64,000 nucleotides of DNA from Streptomyces sp. Mut1 (GTDB lineage: Bacteria; Actinomycetota; Actinomycetes; Streptomycetales; Streptomycetaceae): the NCBI RefSeq assembly GCF_030719295.1, contig NZ_CP120997.1, positions 4,785,501 through 4,849,500 on the forward strand, written 5' to 3'. A program made the translations under genes and the position numbers. Of the stretch, positions 28,770 to 37,605 are shown in pieces. Position 1 is the first letter of the stretch. Each line of letters starts with the position of its first letter. Below the pieces are notes generated by a model that worked only from the letters and a program-made list of their open reading frames with translations, did no database searches and was not told where the DNA came from.

Positions 28770-29987
28770 CTACGGGGCGGGGTCGGCGGGCGGGCGGCCC
28801 GCGGCGGCCACCGCGCGGGCGGCGACGAGCACGGCGGCGCAGCAGATCCCGAGGGTCGTCCGGTATCCGCAGTACGCGGCGACGAGCTGGCCCGCCGACG
28901 CCCCGACGAACAGCAGGAAGGTGTTGAAGGCGACGGCCGTGGTGGCGGTGGCCGGGGCGATCCGGTGCAACATGCCGACCAGGCTGGGGACGGTGAGGCC
29001 GATCCCGGCGACGAAGACGACGCTCCCCAGGACCAGCAGCGGCAGGACCGGGGTCAGCTGGGCCACCAGCAGCCCGGCCCCCGCGGTGAGGAACCCGGCG
29101 ACCGCCGGGCCGCGGGGGCCCCGGCCGCCCGCGAAGCGGTGGACGACCGGAGCCGCGAGCAGCCCGGCCGCGCCGATGGCCTGGACGGCCAGGACCTGAC
29201 CGCCACTCAGGCCGTGGGCGTCGGCGAGGTGCGGGTTCAGCACGGCGTACAGCGCCACGAAGCTGCCGAACACCGTGAGCGCGGAGGCGAAGACGGCGAG
29301 CGCCCGGCGGTCGCGCAGCAGCCCGCGCAGCACGCCCGACGCCGAGCGGACGGAGACGGAGGGATCGGTCACCGGCGGGCGCAGCAGGATCCGCAGACCG
29401 GCCGCCGCGCCCGCGTACAGGACGGCCGGCAGCCAGAACGCGGCCTGCCAGTGGCCGTGGCCGCCGACGCCCTGGCCGAGCACCTGGCCGGCGACGCCGG
29501 CGCCGAGCAGCCCCGTGGTGAGCACCGAGAGGGCCGCCGGGCGGCGGGCGTCCGTCGTGTGGCGGGCGATGTAGGCGAGGGCCACGGGGGCGAAGGAGGC
29601 GGCGGCCAGGCCCTGGGCGGCGCGCAGGGCCAGGAACCAGCCGTAGCCGGGGGCGAGGCAGAGCGCCGCCGTGGTCAGGGCCGTCGCAGCCGTCCCCCAG
29701 GAGAGGACGGGGCGGTGGCCGGTCCGGTCGGCGAGGGGGCCGAACACCAGGAAGCCGAGGGCGTAGAACAGCGAGAAGCAGCTCCCCGACCAGGCGGCGG
29801 CCCCGGGGCCGACGCCGAAGGCTTCCTGGAAGCGGGGGGCCATCGGGATGGCGAGGTAGAGCTGGGCCGGGACGGCCACCGCGAGCACGGTCAGCAGACC
29901 GAGTTGCGCGGCGGACGGCGCACCGGGCGGGAGCGGGGCCGGCCCGCGGCCGGTCCGGACGGCGGGCGGCGATGAGGGCGCGGACAT
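28770..29987 (-). CDS. MFS transporter (YnfM-like, 12-helix)
   Basis: The 405-residue integral membrane protein starts at ATG 29987 after GGAGAG. It has about twelve hydrophobic segments, the MFS loop 2-3 motif in GPLADRTGHRPVL, and the motif near helix 5 in LLGAGVAGQVLGQ. This group usually exports drugs, sugars or amino acids by proton antiport. It heads a likely operon with the secreted peptide, zwf and DJ-1 paralogue 3. This placement suggests export of a compound whose synthesis or detoxification uses NADPH. Confidence 0.9.
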   Translation of the reverse strand: MSAPSSPPAVRTGRGPAPLPPGAPSAAQLGLLTVLAVAVPAQLYLAIPMAPRFQEAFGVGPGAAAWSGSCFSLFYALGFLVFGPLADRTGHRPVLSWGTAATALTTAALCLAPGYGWFLALRAAQGLAAASFAPVALAYIARHTTDARRPAALSVLTTGLLGAGVAGQVLGQGVGGHGHWQAAFWLPAVLYAGAAAGLRILLRPPVTDPSVSVRSASGVLRGLLRDRRALAVFASALTVFGSFVALYAVLNPHLADAHGLSGGQVLAVQAIGAAGLLAAPVVHRFAGGRGPRGPAVAGFLTAGAGLLVAQLTPVLPLLVLGSVVFVAGIGLTVPSLVGMLHRIAPATATTAVAFNTFLLFVGASAGQLVAAYCGYRTTLGICCAAVLVAARAVAAAGRPPADPAP

Positions 29988-30051
29988 GGCTGTCTCTCCG
30001 GTCGGAAGGGCGGGCACGGACACGGACACGGGCACGGGCACGGGTGGGCAT

Positions 30052-30097
30052 GACGAGGACGGGGCCCGGCCCGGGTGGGAAGGGCCCCGTCCTCGTC
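30052..30097 (-). terminator. Terminator after the cupin/DJ-1/HAD operon
   Basis: GACGAGGACGGGGCCC (30052-30067) is perfectly complementary to 30082-30097, a 16-bp stem with a 14-nt loop, 60 bp beyond the HAD stop in the minus direction. Confidence 0.8.
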
Positions 30098-30150
30098 GGT
30101 GCGGTGCGGTGCGGTGCGGTGCGGTGTCGTGCGGTGCGGTGTGAGGTGCG
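30098..30150. repeat. GGTGC pentamer tandem repeat
   Basis: Five perfect GGTGC units start at 30098, continue as interrupted copies to 30150, and directly adjoin the terminator stem. A short CGGGCA/CGGACA hexamer-like repeat lies on the other side (30011-30045). Confidence 0.85.
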
Positions 30151-30157
30151 GGCCGGC

Positions 30158-30913
30158 TCAGACCGCGGCGGGGACGGGCACCAGGCCGGCGAGGTCCTCC
30201 AGGTGGAGCGGGGGCACGCCCCACTCCGCGTTCTGCGCGCGGTGCTCCGGGGTCTGGTAACCCCATTGGGCCCACCGGGACACCGCCCCGGTCCGGGCGA
30301 CCCGCACCGCGTTGGTGAGGTTGTCGTCGATGAAGGTCACGTCCTTCAGGTCGACGCCCCACCGGGCGCTGATCTCCTCGATCGCCTCCGCCTTGCGGCC
30401 GCACTCGCCGAACACCGCCGATACGGTCTCGTCCAGACCGTGCCGGCCGAGGATGGCGTGGACCGAGCCCTCGTCCTTCGCGGTGACGATCGCGACCGAC
30501 CCGCTGTGCCGGCGCAGCAGCTCCGGCACGCCCGGGTACAGGGTGTGCAGGTCCAGCCAGAAATCGGTCTCCCGGGTACGGAACCACTGCCTGGCGGCGT
30601 TGGCCGCGTCGGTGAACTTCTGTACGTAGGACGAGGGCAGGGCCTCGTACAGCCGGTCGAAGTCCGCCTGGCAGCCGAGGGCGGCGGCCTCGGGGAGGTG
30701 GGCGACCACGAAGTGGTCCAGGGTCCGGGCGTAGTCGCGTACGGTACGGAACCGGTCGATGAACTCGCGTGGTACCAGGCGAAGTTGCTCCGGGCCCGGG
30801 ATCGCGCGGTCGTGCGGCCGGCCGCCGAGCCAGGTGACCAGCGCGCACTCCTCCAGGGCGTCGCAGATGACGCCGTCGAAGTCGAGCGCCAGGAGGGCGG
30901 GGCGCCCGGCCAT
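30158..30913 (-). CDS. HAD-superfamily hydrolase
   Basis: The 251-residue soluble protein has HAD motif I LDFDGVICD at the N-terminus (nucleophile and acid Asp), motif II in SVAIVTAKD, a Lys in GRKAEAI and motif IV VTFIDDN. The large cap after motif I places it in the phosphoglycolate-phosphatase-like subgroup, so a phosphate-ester substrate is likely. Its ATG overlaps the TGA of DJ-1 paralogue 4 (TGATG), which indicates translational coupling. With the cupin two genes upstream it may process a sugar phosphate; this is inference. Confidence 0.88.
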   Translation of the reverse strand: MAGRPALLALDFDGVICDALEECALVTWLGGRPHDRAIPGPEQLRLVPREFIDRFRTVRDYARTLDHFVVAHLPEAAALGCQADFDRLYEALPSSYVQKFTDAANAARQWFRTRETDFWLDLHTLYPGVPELLRRHSGSVAIVTAKDEGSVHAILGRHGLDETVSAVFGECGRKAEAIEEISARWGVDLKDVTFIDDNLTNAVRVARTGAVSRWAQWGYQTPEHRAQNAEWGVPPLHLEDLAGLVPVPAAV

Positions 30914-31467
30914 CAGGCGGCCTGCTTCCCGGCCGCGATCTTCTCGGCGGTCTCGAAGACGGACCGCATGAACGTGCCCATGTAGCCGTAGTACGAACAG
31001 GTGATGATGTTGCCGTCGACGATCACGTCGCTGTCGACCACCTCGGCCCCGGCGTTGATCACGTCGTCGCGCAGGCCGATGTAGGCGCACGCCTTGCGGC
31101 CCTTGAGCACGCCCGCGCTGACCATGATCCAGGGACCGTGGCACAGGCCGGCGACGACCTTGCCCGCCCGGTCCATACCGGCGACGAAGTCGAGGACGCC
31201 GCGGTCCTGGCGGACGCGGTCGGGGGCCTCGTGGCCGCCGGTGAGTATGACGACGTCGTACTGGTCGACCGCGAGGTCCTCGAAGGCGATCAGCGGACGG
31301 GCCGTCTTGTCCATGGGCAGCGGGATGCCGTACTTGCCGTTGACGGCGTCGGCGTTCTTGGTGGCCACGTCCACGTTCCAGCCCTCCTCCATGAGGCGGT
31401 AGTACGTGAAGACGACATCGTGGTCCTGGAAGCCGGGGCCGGTGATGATGACGGCGTTGCGGGACAT
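30913..31467 (-). CDS. DJ-1/PfpI family protein, PfpI/YhbO-like (paralogue 4)
   Basis: The 184-residue protein starts at ATG 31467 after AAGGAG. It belongs to the short PfpI-like branch, unlike the three Hsp31-like paralogues nearby: AVIITGPGFQDHDVVF, LTGGHEAPDRVR, the elbow VAGLCHGPWIMVSAG and a C-terminal GNIITCSYYGYMGTFM. Two oddities are seen. The usual catalytic Glu of the FEDxE motif is Asp here (FQDHD). The usual SRxPxDLPAF near the C-terminus is replaced by CSYYGYMGTF. It sits between the cupin and HAD genes in one operon. It may act on an operon-specific substrate. Confidence 0.87.
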   Translation of the reverse strand: MSRNAVIITGPGFQDHDVVFTYYRLMEEGWNVDVATKNADAVNGKYGIPLPMDKTARPLIAFEDLAVDQYDVVILTGGHEAPDRVRQDRGVLDFVAGMDRAGKVVAGLCHGPWIMVSAGVLKGRKACAYIGLRDDVINAGAEVVDSDVIVDGNIITCSYYGYMGTFMRSVFETAEKIAAGKQAA

Positions 31468-31516
31468 GCGGGAACTCCTTCGCTGTGGGTGGCCGGCCAA
31501 GGACCGGCGGGCTGGT

Positions 31517-32311
31517 TCAGACGTTCTTGCTGATGCAGAGGTACTGCTTGTCGGTCTGCGGCCGGCGGCGGTCGTCGGGGTGGCCGGTCAGGATTTCGCA
31601 GTCGCTGCGGACCACTCCGGAAATATGCAGGGGGATGTAAAAAAGGTCCGTCTCCTGCGGCCGGTAGAAAATATCCATTCCGGTACGCAGGTCGAACCGG
31701 AATCGCCGGTCCGGGGTCCGGTCCCGCATTTTCGCGTGGGGGAGTGAGGGCACCTTCCGCATTCGGTGCATGGGTTCCTCGATGGAGGCGCTCTCGTATG
31801 CGGTGCCGGCCCGGTTGTAGTCGTCGTGCAGCCGGATCAGGTCGAACTTGTTGCGCGGCACCTCGACCTCGATGAGTTCCAGCGGTTCGGTGCCCGTGCT
31901 GCGCGTCCCGTGGAACGCGCCGGGCGCGATGCGCAGGATCGCCCCCTCGTGGACGGGGATCTCCTCCCGGTCGAGACCGGTGGTCACCCCCTGGCCGCCG
32001 AGGCACAGCAGGTAGGTCAGCTTCCGCGGGTGCACGTGGACCGATGTGCTGTGCCCGCCGTCGATGTGCAGGGACCAGAAGTCGAAGAAGTCGTCCACGT
32101 AGGCCCGGTACTCGTAGCCCCAGGGCTTGGGGATCACCTCGTCCAGGTGCTCGTCCTGGTCGAACTGCTCGTTGGCCGGGCGTGCGCCGTCGCGCAGCAG
32201 CCGGGTCAGCTTCGCGATATCGGCCCGGCCGGCGTCCACCCGCAGCGGCAGGAAATCCGCCCGGTTCGAGTGCTTTCCGGGCAGGGTTCCGATGGCCTCG
32301 GTCACCGTCAT
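31517..32311 (-). CDS. Cupin-domain protein
   Basis: The 264-residue protein starts at ATG 32311 after GGGGGATGAC. A cupin core follows KPWGYEYRAYVDD. The first metal motif is seen as SVHVHPRKLTYLLCLGG (His-x-His) and the second as GAFHGTRS. The KPWG opening resembles the cupin of sugar-phosphate isomerases and GDP-mannose enzymes. The C-terminal 90 residues (IFYRPQETDLFYIPLHIS and onward) are not assigned. It leads the operon cupin, DJ-1 paralogue 4, HAD. Its reaction is unknown; a sugar or keto-acid substrate is a guess. Confidence 0.8.
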   Translation of the reverse strand: MTVTEAIGTLPGKHSNRADFLPLRVDAGRADIAKLTRLLRDGARPANEQFDQDEHLDEVIPKPWGYEYRAYVDDFFDFWSLHIDGGHSTSVHVHPRKLTYLLCLGGQGVTTGLDREEIPVHEGAILRIAPGAFHGTRSTGTEPLELIEVEVPRNKFDLIRLHDDYNRAGTAYESASIEEPMHRMRKVPSLPHAKMRDRTPDRRFRFDLRTGMDIFYRPQETDLFYIPLHISGVVRSDCEILTGHPDDRRRPQTDKQYLCISKNV

Positions 32312-32506
32312 GTCATCCCCCAGTGGCTTGAATTCGCCTTTTCGACTTCCGGGGCGTTTACCGCCCGGCGTCGTCGCAGACTCAATCAGCGAGGGGTGGG
32401 GATGCTCAAATAGAAGTACCTTGAAGTCCCATAACGGAATTTGTGGCGCCTGGTCAGAGGTGCCTCCGGAGGGCGGTGCGGGAATCGTCCGGATTCGGAA
32501 GGTCCT

Positions 32507-32578
32507 GTTCCTCCGCTTTCCATGCGCATGTGTTCTGACGTGCGCATGGAAAGAATGCCCCGGCGCCGGCGGAGGAAC
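32507..32578. terminator. Nested hairpin 3' of the Lrp gene
   Basis: An outer 10-bp stem (32507-32516 with 32569-32578) encloses a perfect 13-bp stem (32516-32528 with 32541-32553) and a small CCGGCGCCGG palindrome. It lies 50 bp beyond the Lrp stop and about 200 bp before the cupin start, so it could end the Lrp transcript or act in the cupin leader. The rest of the 316-bp gap (32312-32627) shows no gene. Confidence 0.65.
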
Positions 32579-32627
32579 GCGCGTCTGTTCCCGAGCGGGC
32601 GAGAAAGGCTTGAACCCTCGGCCCCCG

Positions 32628-33611
32628 CTACCCCCGGAACGGCCGGTACGTCAGTTGCTTCACGCGGCGCAGCAGCGGCATCGACTCCACGTGCTCGACG
32701 CCGTCGAGCCGGCCCAGACGTTCGCTGAGGTAGCGGTAGAGGTGGGCCGAGTCACGGGTGATGACGACCGTCATCAGGTTGGACGGGCCCGTGGTGGCCG
32801 CCGCGTAGGCCACCTCGCGGTCGGTCGCCAGTGCCTCGCCCACCGTGTGCAGGGCGCGGGGGGCGGCCGTGACGCACAGCATGCTGGCGTTGCGGAAGCC
32901 CAGGTGGGCGGAGTCGAACTCCACGTCCACGTACAGCGCGCCGGAGGCGACGAGGCGGGCCAGGCGGCGCTTGACCGAGGATTCGGACCGGCCGGTCGCC
33001 CGCTGGAGTTCGGGGTACGTGGCCCGGCCGTCCCGTTCCAGCGCGGCGACCAGGGGCTCGTCGTCGGAGGTGATGACGGCGGGGCCGGGCGGGGCGGTGG
33101 CGGGGGGCGGGGCGAGGGCGGCCGTCTCCCCGGGGGTCAGCGCGCCGCTCTTGTGGAGCCAGCCGGCGGGGCCCCCGTAGAAGCGGTGCAGTAGTTGGTG
33201 GGCGCGGATGTCCACGATGTGCGGGGTGCGCGGCAGCTTGCCGATGAGCAGGTCGTCGGCGGCGTCCCGGCTGCGGACGTTGACCGTGCATGTCACCTCC
33301 GTACCGCCCGACGTCAGCCCGATCCACGAGGTGTCGGAGCGTTTGGCCAGGGCCTCCGCGATGGCCGTGGCGCCGTCGGGCGCGCAGCGCACCCGCAGCA
33401 GCCAGTGCTCGAACGACTCCTCCGAGGCCGCGCACCGCACCCCCACGACCCGCAGACCGGCCTCCGCCCGAAGCCTGCGGAAGCGGCGCGCCACCGTCTG
33501 GTCGGAGACCCCGAGCGCGGCGGCGATCCGGCTGAAGGGCGCGCGGGCGTCCAGCTCCAGCGCGTGCAGGATGCGCAGGTCGAGGGCGTCCCCCCGGACG
33601 GGTGATTCCAC
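32628..33611 (-). CDS. Lrp/AsnC-family regulator, two-module form
   Basis: The 327-residue protein carries two Lrp/AsnC modules. The first is a helix-turn-helix LDLRILHALELDARAPFSRI then AAALGVSDQTVARRFRRL, followed by a ligand-type domain. The second repeats the pattern (ATYPELQRATGRSESSVKRR and onward). Such double forms are common in Streptomyces. The GTG at 33611 is chosen because AAGGGG lies nine bases upstream; GTG 33656 is in frame. It diverges from the MFS gene at 33737, which is its probable target. Confidence 0.9.
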   Translation of the reverse strand: MESPVRGDALDLRILHALELDARAPFSRIAAALGVSDQTVARRFRRLRAEAGLRVVGVRCAASEESFEHWLLRVRCAPDGATAIAEALAKRSDTSWIGLTSGGTEVTCTVNVRSRDAADDLLIGKLPRTPHIVDIRAHQLLHRFYGGPAGWLHKSGALTPGETAALAPPPATAPPGPAVITSDDEPLVAALERDGRATYPELQRATGRSESSVKRRLARLVASGALYVDVEFDSAHLGFRNASMLCVTAAPRALHTVGEALATDREVAYAAATTGPSNLMTVVITRDSAHLYRYLSERLGRLDGVEHVESMPLLRRVKQLTYRPFRG

Positions 33612-33736
33612 TGATTCGGGCCCCTTCCATGTCGGATTCCGGCGCCGGTCGGTCACTGGCTGGGGATTCGGGACGCGGCCGTCCGATCGTACGGGGGTGG
33701 CCGCCGGTCACACCGAAGCCGTACGAGGAGAACGAC

Positions 33737-35218
33737 ATGCGTAAGTGGGGGCCGCTCACCGCGGTCTGTCTGGGGACGTTCATGCTGCTGCTGGACGTCA
33801 CGATCGTCATCGTGGCACTGCCCGACATGGCGCGGGTGCTGGACGCGTCGCTCTCCGACCTGCAATGGGTCATCGACGGCTACGCCCTCGCGCTCGCCGC
33901 GCTGCTGCTCGGCACGGGCGCCGCGGCCGACCGGCTCGGGCGGCGCCGGGTCCATGTCGTGGGCGTCGTGCTCTTCGCCGTCGCCTCGCTGGCCTGCGGC
34001 CTCGCCTCGTCGCCGGCCGTACTGGTCGCCGCGCGCGGGGTCCAGGGGGTGGGCGCCGCCGCGATGTTCGCGACCACGCTGCCGCTGCTCGCCTCGGTGT
34101 ACCAGGGCAAGGACCGGTCCGTGGCGCTCGGGCTGTGGGGCGCGGTGAGCGGGGGCGCCGCCGCGATCGGGCCGGTGGTCGGCGGGCTGCTGACCGAGGG
34201 GCCCGGCTGGCGCTGGATCTTCTTCGTGAACCTGCCGGTCAGCGTGGCCGCCATCTGGCTGACCCTCAGGACCGTGCCCGAGTCGCACGGGGCGCGCGAC
34301 CGGCGCACCGACTGGGCGGGGACCGCCGCCTTCGCGGTGTTCGCGGGGGCCGCGACGTACGCCGTCGTACGGGCGGGCAGCGTCGGCTGGACCTCCGGGC
34401 AGACGCTTCTCACCTTCGCTCTCGCCGTGCTCGCCCTGCTCTGCTTCGTCGTCGTGGAGCTGCGCGTCGCCCACCCGCTGCTCGACCTCTCGCTGTTCAG
34501 GACCTCCGCCTTCACGGGCGTGATGGCCGGGTCCCTCGCCTTCAACATGGCGGCCTTCGGCGTGCTGCCGTACACCTCGATCTGGTTGCAGACGGTCGTC
34601 GGGCTGAGCCCGGTCCAGGGCGGTCTGGCGGTCCTGCCGCTGGCCGCGACCGCGTTCCTGGTGGCGGCCGCGGGCGGGCGCCTGCTGCACGGGGCGCAGC
34701 CGCGCCTGACCATCGGCGTCGGGCTCGCCCTCATCGGCGCCGGCACCCTCGGTCAGGCCGTGCTCGGCGCGGGCTCCTCGTGGCCCGCGCTGATCCCGGG
34801 CCTGGTCGTCGCGGGCATCGGCACCGGCCTGGTCTCCCCGGCCATCGCGGGCGCCGCGCTGGCCGCGGTGGAGCCGGAGCGGGCCGGTATGGCGGGCGGC
34901 GCGGTCAACACCTTCCGCCAGCTCGGATACGCCTTCGGGGTCGCCGTGCTCGGGACGGTGCTGACCTCCCGGATGGGGGCGGCTCTCGGCGAGGGCGAGT
35001 CCCACGCGCTCGCGGGCGGCGGCGCGGACGGGCTGCGCGCCGCCGGGGTCCCGGAGCACGCGCTGCGGGCGGCGTTCGCCTCGGGGCTGAACGTGGCGGC
35101 CGTGGTGGCCGGTGCGGTGGGGCTCGTCGCGGGGGCGGCGGTGCTGCTGCTCGTCAAGGGCGGGAAGACGGCCGCCGCACCGGCCGGGCGGGAGCCGGTG
35201 CCGGTGCGCGCCGGGTAG
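33737..35218 (+). CDS. MFS drug exporter, DHA2 (14-helix) family
   Basis: The 493-residue membrane protein starts at ATG 33737 after GAGGAGAACGAC. It opens LTAVCLGTFMLLLDVTIVIV, the DHA2-family motif containing the conserved Asp in helix 1. DRLGRRRV is the loop 2-3 motif, and LGLWGAVSGGAAAIGPVVGG is the helix 5 motif. About fourteen hydrophobic segments are seen. These pumps export drugs and antibiotics by proton antiport. Divergence from an Lrp-family gene (125-bp spacer) suggests ligand-controlled export. It is the last gene of the accessory block before glmS. Confidence 0.93.
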   Translation: MRKWGPLTAVCLGTFMLLLDVTIVIVALPDMARVLDASLSDLQWVIDGYALALAALLLGTGAAADRLGRRRVHVVGVVLFAVASLACGLASSPAVLVAARGVQGVGAAAMFATTLPLLASVYQGKDRSVALGLWGAVSGGAAAIGPVVGGLLTEGPGWRWIFFVNLPVSVAAIWLTLRTVPESHGARDRRTDWAGTAAFAVFAGAATYAVVRAGSVGWTSGQTLLTFALAVLALLCFVVVELRVAHPLLDLSLFRTSAFTGVMAGSLAFNMAAFGVLPYTSIWLQTVVGLSPVQGGLAVLPLAATAFLVAAAGGRLLHGAQPRLTIGVGLALIGAGTLGQAVLGAGSSWPALIPGLVVAGIGTGLVSPAIAGAALAAVEPERAGMAGGAVNTFRQLGYAFGVAVLGTVLTSRMGAALGEGESHALAGGGADGLRAAGVPEHALRAAFASGLNVAAVVAGAVGLVAGAAVLLLVKGGKTAAAPAGREPVPVRAG

Positions 35219-35313
35219 GGCGGGTCCGGCGCAGCCGCCCCGTTGGCCCCGAAATGATGTCCACTTCTGCGACTATGCGAAGAATAGGGGCTGGTGACCA
35301 GGAAAGGACCACT

Positions 35314-37161
35314 ATGTGCGGAATCGTGGGTTACGTCGGTGGGCAGTCGGCACAGGACGTCGTCGTCGCGGGCCTCAAGCGGCTGGAGTACCGGGGGTAC
35401 GACTCCGCCGGCATCGCCGTCCTCGCCGACGGCGGGCTGGCCGCCGCGAAGAAGGCCGGGAAGCTCGTCAACCTGGAGAAGGCGCTGAGCGAGCGCCCGC
35501 TGCCGGCCGGGAGCGCCGGGATCGGGCACACCCGGTGGGCCACCCACGGCGGACCCACCGACGTCAACGCCCACCCGCACCTCGACAACGCGGGCCGCGT
35601 CGCCGTCGTCCACAACGGGATCATCGAGAACTTCGCCGCCCTGCGCGCCGAACTCGGCGAGCGCGGCCACGACCTGCTCTCCGAGACCGACACCGAGGTC
35701 GTCGCCCACCTCCTCGCCGAGGCGTACAGCCAGTGCGGGGAGCCGGCCGAGGCGATGCGGCAGGTGTGCCGGCGGCTCGAAGGGGCGTTCACGCTCGTCG
35801 CCGTCTTCGCGGACGCGCCCGACGTCGTGGTCGGCGCCCGCCGCAACTCGCCGCTCGTCGTCGGGGTGGGGGAGGACGAGTCGTTCCTCGCCTCCGACGT
35901 CGCCGCGTTCATCGCGCACACCAGGTCCGCGATCGAGCTGGGCCAGGACCAGGTGGTGGAGCTGCGCCGGGAGGGCGTCGTCGTCACCGGCTTCGACGGG
36001 GAGCCCGCCGACGTCCGCGCGTACCACGTGGACTGGGACGCGTCCGCCGCCGAGAAGGGCGGCTACGCCTCCTTCATGCTCAAGGAGATCGCCGAGCAGC
36101 CCAAGGCCGTCACCGACACCCTCCTCGGCCGCATCGACCCCGAGGGCACGCTCCACCTGGACGAGGTGCGCATCACGCGCGGCGAGCTGCGCGAGGTCGA
36201 CAAGGTGGTGATCGTCGCCTGCGGGACCGCGTTCCACGCCGGGATGATCGCCAAGTACGCCATCGAGCACTGGACCCGCATCCCCTGCGAGACCGAGCTG
36301 GCCAGCGAATTCCGCTACCGCGACCCGATCCTGGACCCGCACACCCTGGTCGTCGCCATCTCCCAGTCGGGCGAGACCATGGACACCCTGATGGCGCTGC
36401 GGCACGCCCGCGAACAGGGCGCGAAGGTGCTCGCCATCTGCAACACCAACGGCTCCACCATCCCCCGCGAGTCCGACGCCGTGCTCTACACGCACGCCGG
36501 GCCCGAGGTCGCCGTCGCCTCCACCAAGGCGTTCCTCACCCAGCTCGTCGCCTGCTACCTCGTCGCCCTCTACCTCGGCCAGGTGCGCGGCACCAAGTGG
36601 GGCGACGAGATCCGTACCGTCATCCGGCAGCTCTCCGAGATCTCCGGCTCGGTCGACCGGGTCCTGGAGACCATGGGACCGGTCCGCGAGCTGGCCCGGT
36701 CGCTGGCCGGCCACGACACCGTGCTCTTCCTCGGCCGGCACGTCGGCTACCCGGTCGCCCTGGAGGGCGCGCTGAAGCTGAAGGAACTCGCGTACATGCA
36801 CGCCGAGGGGTTCGCCGCCGGAGAGCTCAAGCACGGGCCGATCGCGCTGATCGAGGACGGCCTCCCGGTCGTCGTCGTGGTGCCGTCCCCGGCCGGGCGC
36901 TCGGTGCTGCACGGCAAGATCGTGTCGAACATCCAGGAGATCCGGGCCCGCGGCGCCCTGACCGTCGTCATCGCCGAGGAGGGCGACGACGAGGTCGTCC
37001 CGTACGCCGACCACCTCATCCGCGTCCCGGCAACGCCTACGCTGCTTCAGCCGCTGGTCGCCACCGTGCCGTTGCAGGTCTTCGCCTGCGAACTGGCGAC
37101 GGCCCGCGGCAACGAGGTCGACCAGCCGCGCAACCTGGCGAAGTCCGTCACGGTGGAGTGA
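35314..37161 (+). CDS. glmS: Glutamine-fructose-6-phosphate aminotransferase (isomerising)
   Basis: GlmS makes glucosamine-6-phosphate from fructose-6-phosphate and glutamine, the entry to amino-sugar and cell-wall synthesis. The 615-residue protein starts [10 protein letters not shown], with Cys2 as the glutaminase nucleophile after Met removal. The glutaminase domain shows [18 protein letters not shown] and HNGIIENF. Two SIS sugar-isomerase domains follow, and the tail ends in the usual [11 protein letters not shown] 35314 follows AGGAAAGG. The 95-bp leader is too short for a glmS ribozyme and none was seen. It is followed by acpS at 28 bp. Confidence 0.97.
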   Translation: MCGIVGYVGGQSAQDVVVAGLKRLEYRGYDSAGIAVLADGGLAAAKKAGKLVNLEKALSERPLPAGSAGIGHTRWATHGGPTDVNAHPHLDNAGRVAVVHNGIIENFAALRAELGERGHDLLSETDTEVVAHLLAEAYSQCGEPAEAMRQVCRRLEGAFTLVAVFADAPDVVVGARRNSPLVVGVGEDESFLASDVAAFIAHTRSAIELGQDQVVELRREGVVVTGFDGEPADVRAYHVDWDASAAEKGGYASFMLKEIAEQPKAVTDTLLGRIDPEGTLHLDEVRITRGELREVDKVVIVACGTAFHAGMIAKYAIEHWTRIPCETELASEFRYRDPILDPHTLVVAISQSGETMDTLMALRHAREQGAKVLAICNTNGSTIPRESDAVLYTHAGPEVAVASTKAFLTQLVACYLVALYLGQVRGTKWGDEIRTVIRQLSEISGSVDRVLETMGPVRELARSLAGHDTVLFLGRHVGYPVALEGALKLKELAYMHAEGFAAGELKHGPIALIEDGLPVVVVVPSPAGRSVLHGKIVSNIQEIRARGALTVVIAEEGDDEVVPYADHLIRVPATPTLLQPLVATVPLQVFACELATARGNEVDQPRNLAKSVTVE

Positions 37162-37189
37162 ACCGGCGGTCGGAAGTGAGGGCGGGTAC

Positions 37190-37558
37190 GTGATCATCGG
37201 GGTCGGCATCGACGTGGCGGAGATCGAACGGTTCGACGCGGCGATGCGGCGCACACCGCTGCTGGCCGCGCGCCTCTTCGTGGAGGCGGAACTGCTGCTG
37301 CCCGACGGGGAGCGGCGCGGCATCGCCTCGCTGGCCGCCAGGTTCGCCGCCAAGGAGGCCCTCGCCAAGGCGCTCGGCGCCCCCGCCGGACTGCTGTGGA
37401 CGGACGCCGAGGTGTACGTCGAGGACAGCGGCCGGCCCCGGCTCCGGGTGAGCGGCACGGTCGCCGCCCGCGCCGCCGAACTGGGCGTACGGCAGTGGCA
37501 CGTGTCGCTCAGTCATGACGCCGGGGTGGCGTCGGCGGTGGTCATCGCGGAGGGGTAG
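37190..37558 (+). CDS. acpS: Holo-[acyl-carrier-protein] synthase
   Basis: AcpS transfers 4-phosphopantetheine from CoA to acyl carrier proteins of fatty-acid and polyketide synthesis. The 122-residue protein has the two signatures GIGVDIxxIxRF (here [12 protein letters not shown], with metal-binding Asp8) and [11 protein letters not shown] (Glu). It ends [18 protein letters not shown], as the family does. GTG 37190 is the only suitable start. It is probably in one transcript with glmS and the NAD(P)HX repair gene. Confidence 0.94.
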   Translation: MIIGVGIDVAEIERFDAAMRRTPLLAARLFVEAELLLPDGERRGIASLAARFAAKEALAKALGAPAGLLWTDAEVYVEDSGRPRLRVSGTVAARAAELGVRQWHVSLSHDAGVASAVVIAEG

Positions 37559-37605
37559 CGCGCTACGCGGCGCGCCCCCGGCGGTTCCTGCGTACGTTGG
37601 GTGGC

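Noticed and set aside
35219..35313. glmS ribozyme
   Set aside because: The spacer is only 95 bp and lacks ribozyme-like paired segments; glmS ribozymes are known mainly in Firmicutes.
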